A stretch of 10,171 bases of DNA, from assembly GCA_026193295.1 (NCBI GenBank), contig JAPHSB010000046.1, positions 1 to 10,171 of the forward strand, read 5' to 3'. Shown here in pieces: positions 1 through 6,493 of this stretch; position 1 is the first letter of the stretch; each line of letters begins with the position of its first letter. The position numbers and the translations under genes are program-made. This stretch comes from Lysobacterales bacterium. GTDB lineage: Bacteria; Pseudomonadota; Gammaproteobacteria; Xanthomonadales; SZUA-36. The notes beneath the pieces are model-generated. The model made no database searches, had not been told where the DNA came from, and saw only the letters and a list, made by a program, of their open reading frames with translations.

Positions 1-1
1 G

Positions 2-775
2 TTGGTCGATCAGCTCGAATTCCAGCGCATGTTCTCCGGTGAGATGGATGAGAACCCCTGCTTTCTCGACATCCAGGCCGGTTCCGGGGGAACCGAAGCC
101 CAGGACTGGGCGGAAATGCTGCTGCGCATGTACCTGCGCTGGGCCGAGCGGCGCGGCTGGGAGGCCGAGCTGGTCGAAGTTTCCTATGGTGACGTGGCCG
201 GCATCAAGAGCGCCACGATTCACATCAAGGGGGAATACGCCTATGGCTGGTGCCGCACCGAGACGGGCGTTCACCGCTTGGTGCGCAAATCGCCGTTCGA
301 TTCAGGCAACCGGCGGCACACGTCCTTCGCGGCCGTGTTCGCCTCGCCCGAAGTGGACGACGACATCGACGTGGAGATCAATCCGGCGGACCTGCGCATC
401 GACGTGTACCGGGCCTCGGGGGCCGGCGGGCAGCACGTCAACACCACCGACTCGGCCGTGCGCATCACGCACACCCCGAGCGGAATCGTCGTGCAGTGTC
501 AGAATGACCGTTCGCAGCACAAGAACAAGGATCACGCGATGAAGCAGCTGCGCGCGAAGCTTTACGAGCTGGAGATGATGAAACGCAACGAGGCGACCCA
601 GAAACTGGAGGATTCCAAGTCGGACATCGGCTGGGGCAGCCAGATCCGTTCCTACGTGCTGGACCAGTCGCGCATCAAGGACCTGCGCACCGGTGTCGAA
701 GTAGGCAATACACAGGCGGTGCTGGACGGCGACCTCGATCAGTTTATCGAAGCCTCACTGAAGCAGGGCCTGTAG
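2..775 (+). CDS. prfB: Peptide chain release factor 2 (RF2), 3' part; 5' end outside window
   Basis: RF2 recognises UGA and UAA in the ribosomal A site and triggers release of the finished peptide. The visible 257 residues carry the RF2 codon-reading tripeptide SPF (visible residues 97-99) and the catalytic GGQ loop (142-144), and end in EASLKQGL. SPF and GGQ are both offset by exactly 108 from the E. coli RF2 positions (205 and 250), and 257+108 equals the E. coli length of 365. About 108 N-terminal residues are therefore missing, and the TTG at position 2 is not a real start. The autoregulatory +1 frameshift site known near codon 26 of prfB would lie upstream and cannot be checked. The residue equivalent to E. 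coli 246 is Ala (visible 138), the common form rather than the Thr of E. coli K-12. The gene ends in TAG, a codon read by RF1 and not RF2. lysS follows, as in the classical prfB-lysS operon, but a REP-type double hairpin lies between them. Confidence 0.97.
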   Translation: MVDQLEFQRMFSGEMDENPCFLDIQAGSGGTEAQDWAEMLLRMYLRWAERRGWEAELVEVSYGDVAGIKSATIHIKGEYAYGWCRTETGVHRLVRKSPFDSGNRRHTSFAAVFASPEVDDDIDVEINPADLRIDVYRASGAGGQHVNTTDSAVRITHTPSGIVVQCQNDRSQHKNKDHAMKQLRAKLYELEMMKRNEATQKLEDSKSDIGWGSQIRSYVLDQSRIKDLRTGVEVGNTQAVLDGDLDQFIEASLKQGL

Positions 776-828
776 GCGGCCGCGTTGCGGCCGAAAGGCA
801 TGAATCGGCCGCAACGCGGCCTCCCACA
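771..828. repeat. REPIN-like pair of inverted REP elements between prfB and lysS
   Basis: Two 24-nt arms (771-794 and 805-828) are inverted copies of each other with 22 of 24 positions matching. They enclose a 10-nt loop, and the 17 inner bases of each arm pair perfectly (778-794 with 805-821). Each arm also folds alone as GGCCGC-GTT-GCGGCC (778-792, and its complement at 807-821). The outer ends read TGTAGG on the left and TGTGGG on the complement of the right. That layout, a short GTAG- or GGAG-type head followed by a GC-rich hairpin, is the one known for RAYT-associated REP sequences, and an inverted pair is a REPIN. The left head overlaps the last base pair of the Leu codon and the TAG stop of prfB. 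No T-run follows, so it is not a textbook intrinsic terminator. It could still protect the upstream mRNA end or reduce read-through into lysS. Confidence 0.75.
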
Positions 829-858
829 AATGCAAAACAATTTGACGGAATGACCGGC

Positions 859-2394
859 ATGAAAGAAGACACGACGACCAGCACACCCGAACAGGACGAA
901 AACCGCCTCATCGCCGAGCGCCGCGCCAAGTTGGCCGTCCTGCGGGAGGCCGGCCAGGCTTTTCCGAACGATTTTCGCAAGGACACCACGGCCGCCTGTC
1001 TGCATACCCGTTTTGGCACATCGGATGCGGAGGCCCTGGAATCGGTCGACGAGGTCTTCTCAGTAGCCGGCCGCATGATGGCCAAGCGCGTGATGGGCAA
1101 GATCGCTTTCGTCCTTCTTCAGGATCGCAGCGGTTCGATCCAGTTGATGCTGCAGCGGGATGAGTTGCCTGAAGGCGTGTACCAGCAATTCAAGCACTGG
1201 GACATCGGCGACATCATCGGCGGCAAGGGTCGCGTGGTGCGCACGCAGAAAGGCGAGCTTTCGGTCCGGCTGCAGGAACTGCGATTGCTGGCCAAGTCGC
1301 TGCGTCCCCTGCCAGAAAAATACCACGGCTTGACCGATACCGAAATGCGTTACCGGCAGCGCTACGTAGACCTGGTGATGAACGAAAATTCGCGCGAGGT
1401 TTTCCGTACCCGTTCTCGCATCATCACGTTCATACGGTCATTCATGGAAGCGGCGGGCCGCGAGTTTCTCGAGGTCGAGACGCCGATGATGCACCCGATC
1501 CCGGGCGGTGCCGTGGCGAGGCCCTTCGTCACGCACCACAACGCGCTGGATCTGCAGATGTTCCTGCGCATCGCCCCTGAGCTTTATCTCAAGCGGCTGA
1601 TCGTCGGCGGTCTCGGACGCGTTTATGAAATCAACCGGAACTTCCGCAACGAAGGAGTCTCAACGAAACACAATCCTGAATTCACGATGCTCGAGTTCTA
1701 TTGGGCCTACGCCGACTACACGGACCTGATGGACCTCACCGAGGCCATGTTGAGCGGGCTCGCGAAAGAACTCACCGGTGGCACCAAGGTCGTGTACCAG
1801 GGGCAGGAGATCGACTTTGCAGGACCCTGGGAGCGGCTCAGCGTCGAAGACGCCGTGCGTCGTTACAACCCGACCCTGGCTGACGCCGACCTTTGGAACG
1901 AAGACTTTCTGCGTTCGGCCTGCGGCGCGCTGCACATTCACACGGAAAAGAACTGGGGGCCGGGCCGGCTACTGGCCGAGCTCTTCGACGCCACCGTCGA
2001 AGCGCACTTGCAGCAACCGACCTTCATCACGCAGTACCCGACCGAGGTGTCGCCCCTGTCCCGGCGCAACGACGCAAACCCCAACGTCACGGATCGCTTC
2101 GAACTGTTCATCTGCGGGCGCGAGATGGCCAACGGATTTTCCGAGTTGAACGATCCGGAAGACCAGGCGGAACGCTTCCGGGCCCAGGTGGCGAGCAAGG
2201 ACGCGGGCGACCTGGAGGCCATGCACTTCGACGCCGACTACATACGCGCGTTGGAATACGGCATGCCGCCGACCGCCGGTGAGGGTGTGGGCATTGACCG
2301 CCTGGTCATGATTTTCACCGACTCGCCGTCGATCCGTGACGTGCTGCTGTTCCCCTACATGCGCCCCGAGGCCCCGACTGCCGGCGGCATGTGA
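859..2394 (+). CDS. lysS: Lysyl-tRNA synthetase, class II
   Basis: This cytoplasmic enzyme charges tRNA-Lys with lysine using ATP. Numbered from the ATG at 850, the order is an N-terminal helix with the family's FPNDF (38-42), an OB-fold anticodon-binding domain (about 70-155, with VLLQDRSGSIQLM), then the class II catalytic core. Motif 1 lies near 202-222 (FLEVETPMMHPIPGGA), motif 2 near 263-282 (RNFRNEGVSTKHNPEF), and motif 3 near 477-487 (GEGVGIDRLVM). The LysRS signature GREMANGFSELNDPEDQ is at 423-439. Length is 511-514 residues against about 505 in E. coli, so it is complete. Two in-frame ATGs are possible, at 850 and 859. I chose 859 because the only SD-like bases (GGA, 847-849) sit 9 nt before it but directly abut 850. 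The gene probably shares a transcript with prfB upstream and the glycosyltransferase 12 bp downstream. Confidence 0.97.
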   Translation: MKEDTTTSTPEQDENRLIAERRAKLAVLREAGQAFPNDFRKDTTAACLHTRFGTSDAEALESVDEVFSVAGRMMAKRVMGKIAFVLLQDRSGSIQLMLQRDELPEGVYQQFKHWDIGDIIGGKGRVVRTQKGELSVRLQELRLLAKSLRPLPEKYHGLTDTEMRYRQRYVDLVMNENSREVFRTRSRIITFIRSFMEAAGREFLEVETPMMHPIPGGAVARPFVTHHNALDLQMFLRIAPELYLKRLIVGGLGRVYEINRNFRNEGVSTKHNPEFTMLEFYWAYADYTDLMDLTEAMLSGLAKELTGGTKVVYQGQEIDFAGPWERLSVEDAVRRYNPTLADADLWNEDFLRSACGALHIHTEKNWGPGRLLAELFDATVEAHLQQPTFITQYPTEVSPLSRRNDANPNVTDRFELFICGREMANGFSELNDPEDQAERFRAQVASKDAGDLEAMHFDADYIRALEYGMPPTAGEGVGIDRLVMIFTDSPSIRDVLLFPYMRPEAPTAGGM

Positions 2395-2406
2395 GCAGCT
2401 CGCGCA

Positions 2407-3459
2407 ATGTCGGCCCGGGCGAGCCCGGGTGACCGGTTCCACGACGTGACGCCTGTCGTTTCCGTCATCCTGCCGGTTCGCAACGCCCGCAGCTGGCTGC
2501 GGCAGGCGGTGGACAGCATCCTTTCGCAAACCTTCCAACGGCTCGAATTGCTGGTCGTCGACGACCATAGTGACGACGGCAGTATCGGGCAGCTGCCGGG
2601 TGACGATCCGCGTTTGCGGGTCCTGCGCAATCCGGGGCGTGGCGTCAGCAGCGCCTTCAACGTCGGGTTCGCGCAGTCTCGAGGCGAATTCATCGCGCGC
2701 ATGGACGCCGACGACATCGCGCTGCCGGAGCGGCTGGAAACCCAGTTGCACTACCTTCGCACCTATTCCGATATCGATATCTGCGGGGCTTGCGTCGAAA
2801 TCTTCGTGGACGACGGAGCAGACGGCGCAGCGCCAGCCGGCGGCAATCGCCGCTACCAGGCCTGGCTGAATGCCTGCCGCTCGCCGGAGGCCATTCGGCG
2901 CGAGCTGTTCATCGAAAGCCCGATCCCCAATCCGACGGCATTGTTCCGGCGCGATGCGCTGCAGCAGCTGGGTGCTTATGGCGATCCGGACTGGCCGGAG
3001 GACTACGACCTGTTCCTCCGGGCAGACCGCAGCGGTATGCGTATGGGCAAGCCCGACGGCGTCCTGCTGCGTTGGCGAGAACATGGACAGCGGCTGACGC
3101 GGCAGAATCCCCGTTACGAGTGGGCCCGCTTCCAGGCGGCCAAGGCGCATCATCTTGCCAGGGGCAGGCTCGCCACGCTGAGTTCCGTCGTCATCTGGGG
3201 CGCCGGGCCCAGCGGACGACTGATGCACGACTTGCTGAGCGCGGAAGGCATGGCGGTAAGTGCTTTCCTGGATGTGCATCCGCGCCGGGTGGGCGGCGAA
3301 AAGCGCGGCGTCCCGGTATGGAGTGTCGACCGGGTGGGCGAGCTCGAAGCCCACTTCATACTGGTCGCCGTTGGCGCGGCCGGCGCCCGCGCGAGGATCC
3401 GTGACTTCCTCGCAGAGCGGGGCAGGGAGGAGGGGCGGGACTACCTGTTCGTCGCATAG
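2407..3459 (+). CDS. Family 2 glycosyltransferase with C-terminal Rossmann-like domain
   Basis: This is a GT-A fold enzyme expected to move a sugar from a nucleotide-sugar donor onto an unknown acceptor, perhaps in surface polysaccharide assembly. Residues 16-60 hold the GT2 start (VVSVILPVRN) and the nucleotide-binding VVDDHSDDGS. The metal-binding DxD motif is DADD (100-103), the likely catalytic-base motif is PEDYD (197-201), and LLRWREHGQR (220-229) resembles the family's later conserved loop. From about 258 to 350 a second domain begins with VVIWGAGPSGR, a GxGxxG dinucleotide-binding-type loop, and continues with AFLDVHPRRVGG and GVPVW, like the Rossmann part of PglD-type sugar modifiers without their acyltransferase helix. 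No membrane segment or signal peptide is seen. The start is uncertain: ATG 2407 gives 350 residues, but GTG 2446 would start at VTPVVSV, right at the family's usual N-terminus. Neither has a good SD. Acceptor and linkage cannot be told from sequence. Confidence 0.9.
   Translation: MSARASPGDRFHDVTPVVSVILPVRNARSWLRQAVDSILSQTFQRLELLVVDDHSDDGSIGQLPGDDPRLRVLRNPGRGVSSAFNVGFAQSRGEFIARMDADDIALPERLETQLHYLRTYSDIDICGACVEIFVDDGADGAAPAGGNRRYQAWLNACRSPEAIRRELFIESPIPNPTALFRRDALQQLGAYGDPDWPEDYDLFLRADRSGMRMGKPDGVLLRWREHGQRLTRQNPRYEWARFQAAKAHHLARGRLATLSSVVIWGAGPSGRLMHDLLSAEGMAVSAFLDVHPRRVGGEKRGVPVWSVDRVGELEAHFILVAVGAAGARARIRDFLAERGREEGRDYLFVA
2414..2429 (+). other. Small GC hairpin at the start of the glycosyltransferase gene
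   Basis: CCCGGG, a CGAG loop and CCCGGG can form a 6-bp all-GC stem with a 4-nt loop, 20 bp past the lysS stop. No T-run follows, so it is not a standard terminator. It lies inside codons 3-8 if ATG 2407 is the start, where it could hinder initiation. If GTG 2446 is the start it lies in the leader. It may be no more than a by-product of GC-rich codons. Confidence 0.3.
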
Positions 3460-3488
3460 CTGCTCGTGCATGGCAGCCCAAAGGAGCT

Positions 3489-3494
3489 TAGAAT
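3489..3494 (+). promoter_or_regulatory. Candidate -10 element (TAGAAT) just before yafV
   Basis: TAGAAT differs from the sigma-70 consensus TATAAT at one position and ends 8 nt before the yafV ATG, so transcription would begin at or within a few bases of the start codon. No convincing -35 hexamer lies about 17 bp upstream (near 3466-3471). The only SD-like stretch, AAGGAG at 3481-3486, is 16 nt from the ATG, too far for normal use, and would lie upstream of the predicted transcript start. A leaderless yafV mRNA is therefore possible. The call rests on one hexamer. Confidence 0.35.
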
Positions 3495-3502
3495 CGAACG
3501 CT

Positions 3503-4285
3503 ATGACCACACTCAACACCTTACTTGTCCAGGCGCAATTGCGTTGGCAGGAACCGGAACGCAACCGCGAACATCTCGAACAGCTGGTCACCGCCGAATC
3601 CGGAGATCTGGACCTGGTGGTATTGCCGGAAACCTTTACGACGGGGTTTCTCGGGGATGCAAACCTGCCCGAGGAGGGCATGGATGGCCCCACCGTGAAC
3701 TGGATGCAGCGCCTGGCTGCAGACAGGGGTTGTGCACTGGCTGGCAGCGCGGTGATCTGCGAGGACGGCAATCGGTTCAACCGGCTGCTGTTCGTGACCC
3801 CCTCCGGGGAGGTCGACTACTACGACAAGCGCCACCTGTTCGCTTTTGGCGGCGAGAATCGCCGTTACGCCGCCGGCCGCAAGCGGGTCATCGTCGGTCA
3901 CCTCGGTTGGCGCATCAACCTGCAGGTCTGCTACGACCTGCGCTTTCCGGCCTGGTGCCGGAACCGGGACGACTATGACCTGATGTTATTGGTCGCCAAT
4001 TGGCCGTCGAAGCGGGTGCAGCACTGGTCGTCGCTGCTGGAAGCCCGGGCCATCGAGAATCAGGCCTGGGTCATCGGCGTCAACCGCGTCGGCGAAGACG
4101 GCAACGGCATGCAGTACCCCGGCTGCAGCGTGGTGCATGACCCGTTGGGCGAGCGCGTTGCGCATCTCGGCGATACCGAGGGCTGCCGGCGGGTCGAACT
4201 GGACCTGTCGACCGTGGCGGAGATTCGGACCCGGTTCCCGTTCCAGTCTGACGCCGACCGATTCGAGCTGACTGATCTGGACTAG
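3503..4285 (+). CDS. yafV: Omega-amidase / 2-oxoglutaramate amidase, nitrilase superfamily (YafV, Nit2-like)
   Basis: This carbon-nitrogen hydrolase of the YafV/Nit2 type is expected to hydrolyse 2-oxoglutaramate (2-oxosuccinamate in related enzymes) to the oxo acid and ammonia. It clears the product of glutamine transaminases, including the last step of methionine salvage. The Glu-Lys-Cys catalytic set is visible: E43 in VVLPETFTTGF, K109 in YDKRHLF and C143 in QVCYDLRFP. The stretches DLMLLVANWPSKR, ARAIENQAWVIGVNRVGEDGNG and the C-terminal FPFQSDADRFEL also match E. coli YafV closely as I recall it. At 260 residues it is the family's usual size (about 256). An in-frame opening extends upstream to 3260, but that stretch is out-of-frame glycosyltransferase sequence, so I took ATG 3503, where family similarity begins. 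No methionine-salvage genes are nearby. It ends 12 bp from the convergent channel gene. Confidence 0.93.
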   Translation: MTTLNTLLVQAQLRWQEPERNREHLEQLVTAESGDLDLVVLPETFTTGFLGDANLPEEGMDGPTVNWMQRLAADRGCALAGSAVICEDGNRFNRLLFVTPSGEVDYYDKRHLFAFGGENRRYAAGRKRVIVGHLGWRINLQVCYDLRFPAWCRNRDDYDLMLLVANWPSKRVQHWSSLLEARAIENQAWVIGVNRVGEDGNGMQYPGCSVVHDPLGERVAHLGDTEGCRRVELDLSTVAEIRTRFPFQSDADRFELTDLD

Positions 4286-4297
4286 GGAATCCGAAGG

Positions 4298-6004
4298 TCA
4301 GGAAGCCCTCTTGCGCGCCAGTCCGCGCATGATCGCGCCGCGTGGCTGCGGCCGGCCCGTGGCCAGGCTGACCAGGGCGGTGGGCTCACGCAGCGAGAAC
4401 AACATCTCGTGCCGCGCCCGACCGCGGCCGGCAAAGAGCAAGCGGTCGCCTTCCTGCAGTTTTTCATCGTGACCGGGCAGGAAGAGCCTCATGGAGCCGC
4501 GCTCGAGCAGCAGGCACACGCAGGGAAGATTGTCAGCTTCCGGGGTGCGCGCGTTCGTGGTCAGATGCCGCAACCGAATGGTTACCCGCTCGCCGACTGC
4601 CGCGCGAATACTGTTGGCCCATTCACCGGCCAGGTTGAGGGTCCACAGGCTGGGCGCGGAGCCTTCCAGAACGGCTTCCAGGCGATGTTTGACACGCTGC
4701 GCGAAAGGTTCGTCCTGGCCCAGCATGTGGTCGTTGAAAACCGGCAGCAGAGGCGTGGTTGCGACCGCCAGTATGCGTCTTGCGACGATGAGGCTGCGGC
4801 GGGCTACCAGGTCGGCGCCGGAGATATCGAACAGTTGGTTGTTGAGTGAGTTTTCCTGGCGTGCCACGACGAACAGATTGGGGTTCAATTCGCGCGCCGT
4901 CATGACGATGGACAGGTTGTCGACGTCATCACCGGTTCCGGCGACGATGCCCACCGCGGTGCCCACGTCCGCTTCCAGCAGCGTTTTGGCCTCGGTGCCG
5001 CGGCCCAGCACAGCGCCTGGCCTTTCCGCCACCCGGTCCGGGTGAACGTCTATGACCGTGCACGGCAGATTCGCCCGTTCCAGCATCGTCTCCATTTGCG
5101 AACCGAAGCGACCCACGCCGCACACGATCCAGCGACCGTCCGGCGGATCCAGTTCCGCCCGCAACCGTGTCCCCGGCACGCTGATCAGCCAGTCCTGCAC
5201 CAGGTACTTGACCGGCGACTGAAGAGCCAGCTGGAAGCGTTCGGCAAAAATCGCGTAGGGATCGACCGTGAGATCCGTGCCGAATGAAGCCATGTTGTCC
5301 ACTACACGGCGGGTTTCGGCACGCGCCAGCACGGGCAAGTCCGGGCGCACCAGCTTGCTGGTGATCGCAATGGTCAGGTTGGCGTGGTCATCGTTGGTGA
5401 TGGCGAGGACGCCACGGCAGTGCCCGATGCTTTCATCCAGGCCCGCCATATCGAGCAGGCGGCGGTCCGTGACATCTCCGGCCAGTGCCGGCAGGTGCGC
5501 AAAGTCCTCGTCCAGCGCCATGCTGTGGATGATATCCTGATCCTGCTCGAGCACAGCCGCGCTGATCCCACGCTTGAGCAGCCCCTGCACAATCATCCGG
5601 CCGGTATTGCCGAAACCGCAAACCAGGAAAAAGTCCTGGTTGAGGCGGTGGACGCGGCGATTGAAGCGGGACCGCCCCAGCACCGCCCGGAACTGCGGGT
5701 CGACCAGCAGGCTGATGATGGTGCCGATTGAATAGAGCCAGGCGATGACGTTGGGGAACAGGATGATGTAGACCAACAGGCGTTGCGCGTCGGTGAAAGT
5801 GGCGGGCACTTCGCCAAAACCGATGGTGGTGGCCATGATGGCGACAAAATAGGTCGCGTCGAGGAAGTTCATGCGGAACGCATTACCGGCCTCGTCCTGC
5901 CCCGGAACCAGCACCATGCCGAAGACTGACAGGGAATAGACCAGGATCATGAGAACCAGCGGCGTCCGCATGCGCCGCATCGTGAGCCAGATGATGTCGT
6001 TCAT
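4298..6004 (-). CDS. Two-TM potassium-channel-like protein with tandem RCK (TrkA-N) domains
   Basis: This looks like an inner-membrane ion channel gated by cytoplasmic ligand-binding domains. Residues 14-34 form TM1, 47-70 the pore helix and filter, and 74-100 TM2. The filter reads TTIGFGE (59-65) in place of the usual TVGYGD. RCK1 begins near 124 with LVCGFGNTG (GxGxxG at 130-135), an acidic residue at the end of the second strand (E153) and GDVTDRRLLDMAGL. RCK2 begins near 291 with WIVCGVGRFG (296-301), D319 and GRGTEAKTLLEADV. Residues about 490-540 resemble the TrkA-C/RCK-C fold (LQEGDRLLFAGRG). At 568 residues it appears complete. It starts 8 bp after the stop of the small membrane protein and has no clear SD, so translation may be coupled to that gene. 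Potassium is the likely ion by family, but the altered filter leaves selectivity open. The RCK ligand is unknown. Confidence 0.9.
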   Translation of the reverse strand: MNDIIWLTMRRMRTPLVLMILVYSLSVFGMVLVPGQDEAGNAFRMNFLDATYFVAIMATTIGFGEVPATFTDAQRLLVYIILFPNVIAWLYSIGTIISLLVDPQFRAVLGRSRFNRRVHRLNQDFFLVCGFGNTGRMIVQGLLKRGISAAVLEQDQDIIHSMALDEDFAHLPALAGDVTDRRLLDMAGLDESIGHCRGVLAITNDDHANLTIAITSKLVRPDLPVLARAETRRVVDNMASFGTDLTVDPYAIFAERFQLALQSPVKYLVQDWLISVPGTRLRAELDPPDGRWIVCGVGRFGSQMETMLERANLPCTVIDVHPDRVAERPGAVLGRGTEAKTLLEADVGTAVGIVAGTGDDVDNLSIVMTARELNPNLFVVARQENSLNNQLFDISGADLVARRSLIVARRILAVATTPLLPVFNDHMLGQDEPFAQRVKHRLEAVLEGSAPSLWTLNLAGEWANSIRAAVGERVTIRLRHLTTNARTPEADNLPCVCLLLERGSMRLFLPGHDEKLQEGDRLLFAGRGRARHEMLFSLREPTALVSLATGRPQPRGAIMRGLARKRAS

Positions 6005-6012
6005 CCGCGGCT

Positions 6013-6396
6013 TCAGCGGCGAATCGTAATGGTTTCAGCCACCAGCAGCGTTACGGATACCAGGTTGGCTAGCAGGGCGCCACCCGACAACGAGACGATG
6101 CTGGCAAGGACTTCGCTGGTCACGCCGGAGTCTGAAACCTGGGCGGCATAGGTCCACAAGAAAGCGGCGATCAGCAACTGCAGGTCGGCGACCAGGCTGG
6201 TGGCCAGCAGGATGGCGCCCATCTGCGAGCGGTCGCCGAACTTGATGATGGTCGCGATCAGGCTGACGGCCAGCGCCGCGCCGAGTTCCATGGCATGGTG
6301 ATGATCGGGGTTATCAATGTCGCCCAGGAAAAACCCGAAATTGAGGGTGAGGGCCAGGACAATGAAGAAACCGAAGACGACTTTTTCGAGATTCAC
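6013..6396 (-). CDS. Small four-helix inner-membrane protein, probably DUF6394 family
   Basis: This 127-residue hydrophobic protein has four likely membrane helices at about 5-24, 36-52, 60-82 and 97-120. The loop after the first helix is polar and holds DNPDHHHAMELG (28-39), a three-His cluster beside acidic residues. I recall this sequence type as DUF6394, with no established function, but I could not confirm the assignment. The start codon is GTG at 6396-6394, with AAAGGGAG (complement of 6407-6414) 10 nt upstream, a reasonable SD. Its stop lies 8 bp before the channel gene, so the two are very likely expressed together, and an accessory or regulatory role for the channel is a fair guess but only that. 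There is no signal peptide distinct from TM1. Confidence 0.85.
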   Translation of the reverse strand: MNLEKVVFGFFIVLALTLNFGFFLGDIDNPDHHHAMELGAALAVSLIATIIKFGDRSQMGAILLATSLVADLQLLIAAFLWTYAAQVSDSGVTSEVLASIVSLSGGALLANLVSVTLLVAETITIRR

Positions 6397-6438
6397 GGTA
6401 CGGGGGCTCCCTTTGGCTCAAAGCAGAGATGTCTCCGT

Positions 6439-6444
6439 AGTGTA
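6439..6444 (-). promoter_or_regulatory. Candidate -10 element (TACACT) for the membrane protein/channel pair
   Basis: In the 97-bp gap between csiV and the small membrane protein gene, the minus strand reads GTGCAGTACACTACGG. TACACT matches the sigma-70 -10 consensus at four of six positions and would give a leader of about 35 nt carrying the AAAGGGAG SD. No good -35 hexamer sits 17 bp upstream. The hexamer overlaps a short dyad, AGTG-N5-CACT. No terminator-like hairpin follows csiV in this gap, so read-through from mfd-csiV is also possible. Confidence 0.3.
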
Positions 6445-6493
6445 CTGCACTCGGCAGGGAACATGGCAGCGAGCGCCTACTTGACTGCAAACG

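Noticed and set aside
778..821. Intrinsic terminator between prfB and lysS
   Set aside because: The stem is strong but no T-run follows (the next bases are CTCCCACAAATG), and each arm folds alone in REP fashion.
842..847. TTGACG as a -35 element for a lysS promoter
   Set aside because: The bases 17 bp downstream lie in lysS coding sequence and do not resemble a -10, so it is not a promoter for lysS.
2552..2567. Perfect 16-bp palindrome in the glycosyltransferase gene
   Set aside because: It is the natural outcome of the conserved VVDD motif written GTC GTC GAC GAC with its neighbours; protein constraint explains it.
2770..2781. Perfect 12-bp palindrome GATATCGATATC
   Set aside because: It is in-frame coding for the repeated Asp-Ile pair and has no supporting context; chance is sufficient.
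3260..3502. Extended N-terminus of yafV from the upstream ATG at 3260
   Set aside because: The added 81 codons overlap the glycosyltransferase in another frame and have no family similarity; ATG 3503 fits the family start.
1969..3780. Open reading frame of 603 codons on the minus strand across the end of lysS, the glycosyltransferase and the start of yafV
   Set aside because: It lies antisense to three well-supported genes, shows no recognisable domain, and long antisense openings are expected in GC-rich DNA.
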